64,000 nt of DNA from Fusibacter_A sp965140735 (GTDB lineage: Bacteria > Bacillota > Clostridia > Peptostreptococcales > Acidaminobacteraceae): assembly GCA_965140735.1 (NCBI GenBank), contig OZ223306.1, forward strand, positions 3,720,001-3,784,000, written 5' to 3'. Made by a program: the position numbers and the translations under genes. Shown piece after piece: positions 1 through 10,100 of the stretch; positions within the stretch are counted from its first letter, which is position 1, and every line of letters begins with the position of its first letter. Below the pieces are notes generated by a model that saw only the letters and a list, made by a program, of their open reading frames with translations, made no database searches and was not told the origin of the DNA.

Positions 1-174
1 CCAGAGATTAGAGGGGGCTTCATACATGTGCCGTTCTTAGAGGAACAAGTACTTGATAAACCCAATATGCCTTCTATGGGACTTGAGAGCATTTCAAAGG
101 CACTTGGTATTGCAGTGAAGACAGCTTGTGAAGTTGATGAAGATTTAAGACAAACAGAAGGCACAGTCTGTTAG
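1..174 (+). CDS. pcp: Pyroglutamyl-peptidase I, C-terminal end (partial)
   Basis: The window opens inside this gene, so only the last 57 residues are visible, ending at the TAG at 172-174. Pcp removes N-terminal pyroglutamate from peptides in the cytoplasm. The visible tail reads RGGFIHVPFLEEQ followed by PSMGLESISKALGIAV, which matches the conserved C-terminal core of the C15 cysteine peptidase family (GFIHVPFL...PSM). The catalytic His lies in the HVP motif (residue 9 of the fragment); the catalytic Cys and Glu lie upstream of the window. Nothing suggests damage in the visible part. A clear terminator follows at 214-265. Identification rests on motif recognition from a short fragment, so confidence is good but not complete. 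Confidence 0.8.
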   Translation, partial: PEIRGGFIHVPFLEEQVLDKPNMPSMGLESISKALGIAVKTACEVDEDLRQTEGTVC

Positions 175-213
175 TTTCTAAGATGTGATTATAAAATAAA
201 TTTAAATCAAAAT

Positions 214-265
214 AGGCTTCAATAAAACTCGTTTTAATGGAGACAAGTTTTATTGAGGCCTTTTT
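214..265. terminator. Rho-independent terminator after pcp
   Basis: An 18-bp stem (214-231 pairing with 244-262, with a few G-T pairs or slips) is followed by a T-run at 261-265. It sits between the pcp stop and the convergent Xre-type gene, so it may serve both directions. Confidence 0.8.
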
Positions 266-303
266 GATGTTGTACTATATATTTTTAAATGTCCATCTAG
301 TGC

Positions 304-522
304 TTATTCTACCTTTGCTCTGTATTCCAGCAGATCTCCGGGCTGACAGTCTAGTGCGGCACATAACTTTGCCAAGGTGGAAATTTTGAGAGCTTTGGCT
401 TTGCCGTTTTTCAATATAGAGATATTCGCTAGAGTGATCCCTACCCGTTCTGATAATTCGGTAACACTCATTTTGCGCTTAGCAAGCATAACATCGATGT
501 TAAAGATAATTTCTTCGTTCAT
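304..522 (-). CDS. Small Xre/Cro-type HTH regulator (YozG-like)
   Basis: This 72-residue protein is essentially one helix-turn-helix domain. Residues about 8-65 contain the pattern MSVTELSERVGITLANISILKNG, typical of the Cro/CI fold, with an ending CQPGDLLEY that is common to the short YozG-like subfamily. The start has a good ribosome site (AAGGAG about 7 bases upstream). The gene follows the DUF2975 gene by only 10 bp on the same strand, an arrangement known from Bacillus yoaS/yozG-type pairs. The usual reading is that the regulator controls its own two-gene operon. The regulated signal is unknown. Confidence 0.85.
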   Translation of the reverse strand: MNEEIIFNIDVMLAKRKMSVTELSERVGITLANISILKNGKAKALKISTLAKLCAALDCQPGDLLEYRAKVE

Positions 523-532
523 ATCGGTCTCC

Positions 533-1012
533 TTATATGGTTAGATCGCTTTGTTCTTGAAGGTCTGTGGCTTTTTTTACAAGATGGGATAGCGTGGCTG
601 AAACTACAGATATGGAAATTCCAATAATTAACACGACCAGAGAGAGCAGCACGAATGCAGGATGATTCATGTTAAGGAGCAGAAACACGATATTCATAGC
701 GAAGAAAAATCCTGTGTCGGCAGCAGCAAGTACTGCGACCCACTTTAATAATTTTGCGTTTTCAGCAGAAAAAGAGCGGTCGTGTCTTATATTTTTAGAG
801 ATTTTCCATCCAAAGGCTAAGATGATATAACATGGAACTGCTGTGATCATGATTAGGATTAACCAAGGCCAATAACTAAATGCAAACTCTGGGTAATTCA
901 TCACCATAACTTGTCCGAGTGAGGGGATAATCCATGTATAGACGAGTAAGCCACATAGGCCAACAACAAAAATGATTAGATTCAGCCACTTTGAGAGCGT
1001 TAATTGATTCAT
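533..1012 (-). CDS. DUF2975 family membrane protein (YoaS-like)
   Basis: A 159-residue integral membrane protein with four predicted hydrophobic segments (roughly residues 10-32, 45-68, 88-112 and 120-145). The C-terminal stretch AxLxxxVKKATDLQEQSDLTI is the hallmark of DUF2975 proteins, in which an acidic 'xxExDLTI' tail follows the last helix. It is the first gene of a two-gene unit with the Xre-type regulator just downstream. The ribosome site AAAGAGG lies a few bases before the ATG. The molecular function of the family is not known; the constant pairing with YozG-like regulators suggests a membrane partner of the regulator, which is inference. Confidence 0.85.
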   Translation of the reverse strand: MNQLTLSKWLNLIIFVVGLCGLLVYTWIIPSLGQVMVMNYPEFAFSYWPWLILIMITAVPCYIILAFGWKISKNIRHDRSFSAENAKLLKWVAVLAAADTGFFFAMNIVFLLLNMNHPAFVLLSLVVLIIGISISVVSATLSHLVKKATDLQEQSDLTI

Positions 1013-1048
1013 AAAAACCTCTTTCCTTTTGGGTAATTATAGGATTGG

Positions 1049-1158
1049 TTAGAATGTCAAAATTTGAGCAATTCTCTATCCTGTGATGTCGTCTACGGGA
1101 AGTACGTGATACACCATAGAACGGTGGGGTTATGTGAGATTGACTTTGGACACTCTAA
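1049..1158. repeat. 110-bp MITE-like repeat, copy 1
   Basis: This 110-bp stretch aligns along its whole length with the reverse complement of 28675-28784, also 110 bp. Both have ends related to TTAGAGTGTCAAAA and its inverted form TTTTGACACTCTAA. Shared internal blocks include GATGTC, ACGG, GATA and TGACTTT. Identity is moderate (about two thirds by eye), so the copies are old. No target-site duplication is evident and no protein is encoded. Confidence 0.6.
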
Positions 1159-1207
1159 TGATCAGTTTACTAATTATCTTGATTATATAGATTTAAATAC
1201 AAAACGT

Positions 1208-1244
1208 CAACAAATATTTATCGCATTACGATAAATATTTGTTG
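1208..1244. repeat. Perfect 16-bp inverted repeat
   Basis: CAACAAATATTTATCG at 1208-1223 and its exact reverse complement at 1229-1244 are separated by CATTA. The stem is AT-rich and is followed by TTTAAT. It could be a weak terminator or a protein-binding palindrome upstream of the MerR remnant. Confidence 0.7.
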
Positions 1245-1299
1245 TTTAATAGCGGTAAGTTGTTGTTTGTGCGGAAATGTTGTAGATAACAAAAAGGGC

Positions 1300-1330
1300 T
1301 TGACTTAAAGCGCACTTTAAGTAATATGAT
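1300..1330 (+). promoter_or_regulatory. MerR-type promoter with 19-bp spacer and dyad
   Basis: The -35 hexamer TTGACT (1300-1305) and -10 hexamer TATGAT (1325-1330) are separated by 19 bp, the overlong spacer diagnostic of MerR-controlled promoters. The spacer contains the dyad CTTAAAG-CGCA-CTTTAAG (1304-1321). A strong ribosome site (AAGGAGG, 1340-1346) and the ATG of the broken merR gene follow, so this was an autoregulated promoter. Confidence 0.8.
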
Positions 1331-1353
1331 GCCTATATAAAGGAGGACATGAG

Positions 1354-1550
1354 ATGGAAATTGGTCAAGTATCAGAACGGTTTAACATAAAATCGCATAC
1401 GTTGAGATATTATGAAAACATTGGTTTAATTCAAAATATTGAGAGAGATACATCGGAGACGAGACTGCCACAGAACGGAAAATTATTTTGAAAGAGCATC
1501 TTGAAAATATTAAATCGGAGATTCAGAAATTGACTGAGATGCAGATTTAG
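1354..1550 (+). pseudogene. MerR-family regulator, internally deleted and frameshifted
   Basis: The ATG at 1354, placed after AAGGAGG, starts a perfect MerR N-terminus: MEIGQVSERFNIKSHTLRYYE continuing into NIGLIQNIER. The reading frame then hits TGA at 1489-1491 after 45 codons. From about 1462 the shifted frame reads ETATERKIILKEHLENIKSE and onward to TAG at 1548-1550, which is the C-terminal coiled-coil of the same kind of protein. The middle of a normal 120-140-residue MerR (the rest of the winged helix) is missing, so the gene suffered an internal deletion with frameshift. Its promoter is intact. The neighbour remnant at 1544-1609 was probably its target. Confidence 0.8.
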
Positions 1551-1609
1551 CAAACTATATTGTAGAATATGCATTTGGTGATATTTATGCAAGACCAGTA
1601 CTTGATTGA
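1544..1609 (+). pseudogene. Fragment resembling carboxymuconolactone decarboxylase (AhpD-like fold)
   Basis: A short open stretch reads DLANYIVEYAFGDIYARPVLD and then TGA at 1607-1609. The pattern YxxxFGDIYxRPxLD is typical of the N-terminal half of small carboxymuconolactone-decarboxylase-family proteins, which continue 'LKTRELVTIA'. Neither the start nor the rest is present. It directly follows the broken merR gene; MerR plus CMD pairs are common in Firmicutes, which supports the reading. The fragment is short, so the family call is tentative. Confidence 0.5.
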
Positions 1610-1666
1610 CAAATATATATCATCACGATAATACCAAGAATTTTTGGTAGTGGTATCCCTTTAGCT

Positions 1667-3871
1667 TTATTCAGATATTGTGAAGTGCCATTCGTGATTT
1701 ACTTTTTTGCCATCTTCGGATCTTTCAATTGTGGCAATAGCAGTGTAATTTCCTGGTGAGACTGTGCCTACAAAGTCCATTGCCATTCCCACATTAGTCG
1801 TGAGCTTTCTTTCCGTAAAAAGTATTTCGTTATCTCTTTTAAGTGTATAAGTAACCTTAGGTGATGTTCCGCCGTTTTTAAATGAAATGCTTATAGAAAG
1901 ATTCTTGTCACTAAAGCTAGTGTCTGAAACGGGTGATACATTCATGATATTGATGTCATCATTGATGGGCAACGAGGTCATTTTTGATGTACTTAGGCCG
2001 GTTATATCAGTTGCGGTAATTGTAAATGAAATAGTTGGGACACTTGATAAAATTTGGTCATGTGGAATTTTATAGTCGTAAGTCTTGCCATCGGTGTCTA
2101 GAGTCATTTTTTGATTAGAGATGGTTTTATCTCCAATAGTGTAAGAAATGGTAACGTCTCGAATACCTTCGTTGTCTTTAGCAGTGACTTGAATATGATA
2201 ATCTTCAAAAGTTTGAGGTCCTGATAAACTCGTTGAATTGATGTTTATAGTCGGTTTGCTGTCTACCATACTGTAGATATTATAACCATTTGATTCTATT
2301 GTTCCAGTACGTAATTGTACAGTGGCATCTGTACAAGTTACAATGGCATATAAATCAACAGAGTCACCAGATTTTATTTGTTCTGGATAAGTAGATTTAT
2401 AGAGTGATATACTGCCTGTTTCATCTGTGATATCTGTCAAACCATCAGCATCGTTAATACCTAGTTTGACGTTCTTGATCTTAACGAATCATCCGAGCAT
2501 ATTTAAACCATGCGATTTTAAATATTCTATGGTGACTAATTCTGGGCCGAAGGGCATATTATAACCGATGATTTTTTCATAAGTAATGTTTTTAAGCATC
2601 GGCAAACCATTTTCGATATAGTAATCGCCAGTGAGTATGACTTGATGGCCCAATTTGATATTATCTTCTAGTGAGTCATTGATACAAAGTGAATACGCGG
2701 TGCCATCAATGATTGCTTGAATAACTGGATTGGCAGAATCTGTAACAAAATAAGTGAGTTGTCCTGCAACGGTGACGTTTTTGTGTCTTCATTAAGTGAT
2801 AAGACATCTTTAAGGGTTGAAACACCATCGGGTAAATTGAGTAAAGCGTTGTCCGTTTGAGAGGTATTTTCATCAGTGTGTCCAAAAAGAGACATTTTGT
2901 AGCTGTCTACCGTTCTAACATATGGATCTGTATTAATTGGAATTGTTAATTCATCAGTAGTTGTTTTTAAACCGGCTGTATTTGTTGCAGTAATGGTATA
3001 GTTGATGGTTGAAGCTGTACTAACAATTTGACTTTTGGGAATATTAAAGTCATATCTTCCAGGCCAAGATTTAGTCATTTCTAGACCGTGAAATTTTTGA
3101 TCTCCGATGCTATAATCAATGGTGACTTTTTGAATACCTTCATTATCTTCGGCTGAGGCGGAGATGGGATAATCATGAGTACGATTTGGAGAAGCTGTGA
3201 AGCCATAAGTGGGCAAGAAGATAACAGGGTACCGTGTAGGATTTATAACATGAATGCCTTCGCCATAAATTTGTTCATCAGTAATCCTTTTATGAGTATT
3301 AACAAGAGAACCAGGTATACGACCAAAAATATGATCCACAGTAAATGTACCGTATGGTGTATTTACTGTTGTTGAGGATATTATTGCATCCGGATCGCTA
3401 TTTACATCGACCGATAGTGGAGCGGAAGTTGTTTTTAAACCAGCAAGATCCGTGGCTATAAAAAACAAACTCACACCACGATGTTTAGGAATTTTATTAC
3501 CAGGGATAATGCATTCATATTTTCCTGTTGTACCGTTTCGTGTCATTTTGTATTCAGTGTATTCTTTATTCACAAAGCAAAAAACAGAAACATCTTGAAG
3601 GCCTTTATTGTCTTCAACAGTGATTGAGACGAGATAATCATGCCCGGGTGTAGCTGCTTTATAAGACTCTGGGAAGATAATTATAGGCGCTTCCACATCG
3701 TTAATGTCGTTGATATCGAATGGTTTATCGACCGGGTTAGTAGCAAGTAGGCTATTCGCATTCACCGGGATGTTTGCTATGCCAATACTGATTATAAAAG
3801 TCAGTATATAGTAGGCCCCATTTTCTTGTTATGTATGCCTTCGTTTTAAATTTTTCAAATGCAATGTTCAT
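1667..3871 (-). pseudogene. Secreted OB-fold/Ig-like surface protein, three lesions
   Basis: This is a broken paralogue of the genes at 4104-11192 and 13589-15313. The original start is the ATG at 3869-3871 with GGGGAAAG upstream, giving a signal peptide related to those paralogues. Lesion 1 is a frameshift at about 3805-3825 inside the signal peptide. Lesion 2 is a 1-base deletion in the T-run at 2778-2782: restoring one base joins the upstream frame (...LSLNEDTK) to NVTVAGQLTYFVTDSANPV. Lesion 3 is an in-frame TGA at 2489-2491 in GLNMLG*FVKIKNV, where the paralogues have Arg (GRYVKIK, GRFIIIK). The remaining parts, 2668-3765 and 1667-2440, encode Ig-like repeats (TITATDxTGLKT signature) and YhcR-type OB-folds. 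With three independent lesions it is almost certainly dead. Confidence 0.88.
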
Positions 3872-4002
3872 GACTTTCCCCTTTAAAATATTATGTACAT
3901 ATAAATTATCCTAATATTGTAAATATAACAAAATAAAGAAAAGCATACAATAGCAAATCAAATTTTTAATGAAATTCTAATGGATGATTTACTGTTCACA
4001 AT

Positions 4003-4045
4003 AAAACGAAGAGCTGATGGCCTAAACCGTCAACTCTTCGTTTTT
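4003..4045. terminator. Bidirectional hairpin terminator
   Basis: AAAACGAAGAG at 4003-4013 pairs with CTCTTCGTTTT near 4034-4044, with additional inner pairing and T-runs on both strands. It lies just past the stop of the giant surface-protein gene and is its likely terminator. Confidence 0.8.
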
Positions 4046-4103
4046 GAGCATTTATTTAAATATTTTGTTCAAGTTGAAGCAATTTTGATCTTGGAACAGA
4101 TAG

Positions 4104-7100
4104 TTACTGAATTTTAAGCAAGTTATAAAGTAGTTCAGCCATTTCAGCTCTTGTGGCTAATGTTTTGGGTTCAATCATACCACTATGTCCTGAAGTGAAG
4201 CCTCTCTCTACAAATGTTTTCGTAGGCATAAATGCATACGATGAAATAGTGTTACTATCACTAAATTGGTTCATATTGATTGTTGGCGTGCTTTCAGGTA
4301 ATGCTTTTATGATACCTAGTGCATTGTAAAGCAGTGTGAACATATCCTGTCTGCTAATAGGTGTATTTGGTGCATATTTGTTGTTACCCACACCACTTGC
4401 GATACCCAGGCGTTTGGCAGCTGCTAGGTAATTTGTATAATAAGTTTTGCCTGCATCTGCGAAATTAGTTGTGCTGTTTTCGTCTGGTGATATATCATAA
4501 GCATTCATCATCAAGACGATAAATTGGCCTCTTGTAAGTGACGCATTTGGGCTGTAAGTGGTCTCTGATGTGCCGGCAGTGATACCACGTGCAGCAAGAC
4601 TTGATATAGCATCGTAGTACTTGCTAGAAACATCGACATCCGTAAATGTTTTCTTATTGTAGCCAATCATGTAGGTGGAGAAATGCTTCGTCATAAAATC
4701 TACTGTACCAGTAGAGGTGTTATAATTGCCTCTCACAGTTTGAAGAGCGCCTAAGTCATCTACATAGTATACGATGATTGCATTGTGATCTTCACCAGGT
4801 TGAAGTGTATAAGGTACACTAATTTCAGCACTACCCGCCCCAAATGAAGAGATTTCTTTTTCGCCGACATTGACAGAGAAATCATAAACAGGTCTGTTGC
4901 CGACAATATTTCGTTTTTCAGCTGGAAGAGATTCATTTTCAACTTTAGAAATATTAATGCTGACATCGCCTTCTGTAGATGAACTGTTGATGTGATTTAC
5001 GGCTTCCTCGCTAAACTTAAGAATACCTACGCTGGTATTTACTTTTACTTCAGCTTTTGTTTCAGTAGCAATTTTGTTAAAGGCGTCTTTGGGAATTAGA
5101 ACCTCCATACGGCCTTCTTTTAGCGTTGTATCCATTTTAATTTCGATTACAGATTTTTTTCCTTCTGTTTGGGCTTTTTTAGCGCTTTCAATTAGATCTG
5201 TTGCAGTGCTTTCTGTCATAGAAGCCTTAAAGTGGTTTGGTGAGTCTAGTTTTCCTTTTACCGTGGCAGAAGTTGTTGTAGTTTCTTGATCAGAAATATT
5301 TTCTGTTTTAGGACTTTTTGGTGTGTCTGTGCTTGGTGTTGTTCCATTTTGAGGGGTGTTATTATCTTTATCGTCTTTATCCTCTTTGGATGAAATATTA
5401 TAGACGCTAATATCAGCTCGATCTCTTATACGAATACGCGGACCTTCGGTATCGATAGAGGATAAGCCCATGGCAGTGACACCCTTACCCACTGCTAAGT
5501 TGTCGATTGTTTTAGTGTTTGTAATATAACCGTCAATGAAAATGCGACAGGTGGTATTTGAATGATCCTTGATGTAAATGCTTTCAACGACACCATTAGG
5601 CGCTATGATGGATTCAACGGTACCACTTACCTTGACTAAGCTACCTAAATTGCTACCACTGGCAGCTTTTGCAGTTGTTAAAGAAATAGGTGTTGGTAAT
5701 GGTTTTACGGTTTCATCGATCACTTTAACTTTTTCAACGGCAATTTGACGTTCACCGTTATAAGAGCTTGTTTTACCTGTAATTTCCACTGTTTGACCTG
5801 CTCTGATATCTCCAGAAACCGGGAAGGCATTAATACCAGCAGAGCTGTCTTGAACGTAGATACAATCGAAGAAAGCAGTGCTCTTATCATATGCAGAAGC
5901 ATTTGAAGTTGCTATACCACGGATTGTGAAAGACTCTCCTTCAGAGGCAGCTTGTACATCTGAAATATTAGTGATGAGTACTGGATTAACTTTTTTAATG
6001 ATGTTCTCTAAAATAGTATAGTTACTATATTGCGGTGTCGCATAACTATCCATGGTCGTTTGAATCTCGAAATTGCTCATGAATGCAGACCCGGCAACGA
6101 TAACTGTTGAATCAGTACCCCCTTCATGGGCAATTGTCTCTGAAGCTGCAATCATATATTTGTTATCATATTTTGGAACAGATATGTCTTTAATGCCAGT
6201 GGTGCCATCTTTGTCATCATCTGAAGAATAGCTTGTTTCAAATGCAAATACCATTGGGCTTACAGTAGAGGCTAAAGTCTCGCTTGGTTGATTGTCTGTT
6301 CCAACGCCATATATTGTGGCGCCACCATAATTTGAATAAACTTGTTCTGATGGTTTGACACCGAATAAGAATGTGTTCGATAAATTAAAGTTGTTAAGAT
6401 ATAATCTTTGAGGCTGACCACCATTGTCTACATCATCTTTAATTTCATCATCTGATACACGAAGTGTTGAACCCATTGCCGCAAGTAATTTATTTTGTTG
6501 AGCTGACATTTGTTCGCCAGCAGGTAAAGTGTATTCAGCACCATCAGAGTATTCATCATAGCCCTCATAGTGATCACCCCAACCTGTTACGATGACCGTT
6601 TTACCAGATTTTGAAAAGGCTGAAATAGCAGCAATTTCATCATCAGAATAGCTTTTGTAACCCTTTAAAAAGGCTGTGCCATTTCGACGAGTAGGTGGTG
6701 TTAAAACGAGCATTTCATATTTAGAATCTTTTGTAGCCGCAATTAATGCTTCGCTCGTACGGAGTTCTACGACTCGAACGCCATATTCGGCTGCTAAGTT
6801 GGCAAAGTTCCCCATGCTGTCTTTGTAATTGCCATCGACATATTCGTTGTAATGACTTGCATCGATGCCAGCGTAAACAAGCGTTTCACTTGCGCGTACA
6901 TTGAGATCGATATTAGAAGTAAAGGTTTGATCTTGTCCGTTGATTGAGAAAACTGCAGTTGCTACAAGGGTTATTTTACCAGCAAGAGTTGGTGTATAAT
7001 CGAATTCATGAGTTGCTGTCCCTGTAGAAACGATTTCTTTGTTAAGGTTCTCAGTATAGAGTACAGTATCTCCTTGAGTATACTGGATAGATTTAAGTGT

Positions 7101-10100
7101 TACGGCCTTACTTTCGTTGTTGAAGAGTGTGGTTGTAAGTTTAAGTGCCTCTCCAGTAACGGGCAGTTGTGTTTCAGTGCTCAGAGAGCTGATACCAACA
7201 AGTGGTGCTTGCCCTACCCAAATAGGTGCAGTTACAGCGATGTTTTTATCTGCTTCTGTAACGCGCACATAGTAGTAGCCTTGAATTGCAGGCAGTTCAA
7301 AAGTCCAATTAGCAACATTACTTGTGAAGGTTTGACTTTTCGCCACACGACCGCTATTGGTAATGAGTTCTACTTTTGAAATGGTGTCTGTTGCATCTGG
7401 ATCGTCAATATTAATGGCGAATTTTAATGGTGTGGTTGGAATTTCGCTGATAATGCTCCCCATCATTAAGTCATTAACCGTATAGTTAATATTGAGATTG
7501 TTATCTTCTGTGGCATAAACAGACCTATTTTTAAGACCCGTCAACAGGCCATCATCGTTGAAATTATCTGTAATGATAACAGTACGGCAAGTATTGGCAT
7601 TACCCCATTTGCCTTTGTGGTTATCTTGGTTATTAGTAGGGGCCACATGCCAGCCCTTGTCAAGTGCTTTGGTATATTCGCTATAGCTTGGGAAGTATCC
7701 ACCAGAGTTGATAGCGCCTTCGCCATTACCCACTTCAACAGCCACCATTTTATTATCATAGGCTGGAGACCAATAGGCGAAATCAGAAAATGTACCAAAG
7801 GTTTTACCAGGGTGATTAAATTGTGATAAGTTTGCAAGTGGATCTGTGTTTTGAATCAATGTTTCATAGTAAGCTTTCATACCTGAATCATCTGTTTTAC
7901 TGTTAAGTGAGGTGTTGTTACGGCTCACAAGTCCATCTGAATTGAAAGTATTGATATGTCCTGGACCACCTGACCATGTCATTTCAAATCCTGAGAAAGC
8001 TAATAATGAGCCCGCATGACTTTGGTTGAAAGTATCCATTGTTGAAACATACTTTTCCCACTTGGAAAGACTTTCAGCAGTCATCTTGCTTTTATCATTA
8101 AGTGCCTCAGCAGGGTTGGATGCATCTTTTGTGTCAAAATAATTAGAGTGATCTGTAAACGAGACAAAATCGATATTGTCGCTCTCTGGAATGTTTGATA
8201 AATAGTTTAAACCATCTTGAAGTGTCCCAGAACCATCTGAGTACTCAGCAGTATGGGCATGAAGCTGTCCGAAATAAGCTCTATATTTAGATTCCCCAAC
8301 AGTGAATAGCCAAGAATCTGTTTTGGTCTTGCTATCTTCTGATCGAATGATTTCAACTGTTGCAGTGTAGCTACCATCTGAAAGCGTACTTGGTGTGTAG
8401 CTGTAAGTGTTAGAAGTTGCAGCGGCAGTCTTAATCAAAGATTGATCTGTAAGGATTGTTTCATTGTCTTTTTTCAGTGTTAAAGTAACCGTAGGAGATG
8501 TGCCTGCATTTTCAAGTGTAACAGAAATAACAGGGGTCTTATCATCACCAGTACTACTGTTGCGAACAGGTGTAACTGCAACTACTTGTGGGTTGTCGTC
8601 AATCGTGATTGTGATTGGAGTTGAAACTGTTTTTAAACCCGTTACGTCAGTAGCTGTTATTCTAAATGTGAAATTAGGAACAGTTGCTAAAATTTCAGCA
8701 CTTGGAATTTTATATTCGTATTTTCCAGTGGTCTTGTTCTTAGTCATATTTTGATCAGACACTGTTTTATCACCGATGGTATAGGTGATAGTCACATCTT
8801 TGATGTCTTTATTATCCTCAGCAGTGATTGAAATGGTGTAATCTTGATTTGTTTTAGCATCTAAGAAATTGTCTGGTAAGGTGATTAAAGGACTTTTAGT
8901 GTCATTAACCACATCATAGACATTATAGCCGTTTGCATCTTTTGTACCAACATATAGCTGGACATTGGATTTGTAGCATGCCACCATGGCGTACAGATCT
9001 ACAACTTCTCCTTTTTCTACAAGTGCTGGATATGGCGTTGCCTTGTAGATATTAATGGTTCCTGTTGCATCAGTAATTGCTGTTGAACCACCGCCATCGT
9101 AAGCGCCAAGTGTGACGTTTTTTATGATAATAAATCTGCCAAGCATATCTAAACCATTAGCTTTAAGATCTGAAATTGTAACTAATTCAGGTTCCATAGG
9201 TGTATCAGAACTCAGTATTTTTGAAGCTGTGATACTTTTAAGCTCAGGGAAACCGTTGTAAATTGAGTAGGTGCCTGTATATTTAACGAGATCGCCCACT
9301 TTAGCGCCATCTGGTGCAGCGCCAAAGACGTAAAGCGAATAGGTTTTACCATCAATGACGGATTGAATCACTGGATTGGAAAATCCTGTTGCAAAATAAG
9401 CAATTTGACCAGTGACGTTAAAATTCTTTGAGTTATCAGGGAGGGCTAAAACTTCTTTGATTGTCAAAGTTGGATTTGGATCTTTAATCGTGTATTCAGC
9501 ACTTAGCATAGCACTGTTAGCTTTACCGGGTGCTGTGGCAATGGCTTTTAAGAGCACTTTAGCATCAATATCACCTGTGATGGTGATTGGTTCTGTGTAA
9601 GGTGTACTGCTAGCAGTAGCATCAGTGCCATCTAAAGTATAGTAGATATGAGCAGAAGCATCGCTACAATAGAGTGCTACTTTAGTGTTGTTATTGATAG
9701 AACCCGCTTCTGGAGAGGCTGAAATAAAAAGTTGATTTTCAGTACCGTGTTTGACCATACTGATGATATCTGCTTTTACAGCATTAGATGAACCATATAT
9801 ACGGAGGGTCGCATCTACAGAATCACCTATAGAAACACCAGGGAGTTTAGATAAGTCAACTGATGGACTAAGTGTTAATTCAGCACCGTCTTGCGTGAGC
9901 AGTGATTCACTTGTCAATGTGGCTTCACTCACTTTGATAATTTCGCCCATATGGTTATAGCCAAGTGTTTTATCAGTAGGTGTAGCAATGATATCTGCGA
10001 TGGTTGTAGTACCTCTGTCTGGGATCGCATGATCATGTGATTTAATAAAGATTGCAGGTTCAATAACCCCTGATAATTCAATAAGATTATTATAGATCGC

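Noticed and set aside
7008..7379. 123-codon plus-strand ORF inside the giant surface-protein gene
   Set aside because: It is antisense to a strongly supported coding region and has no recognisable domain or ribosome site.
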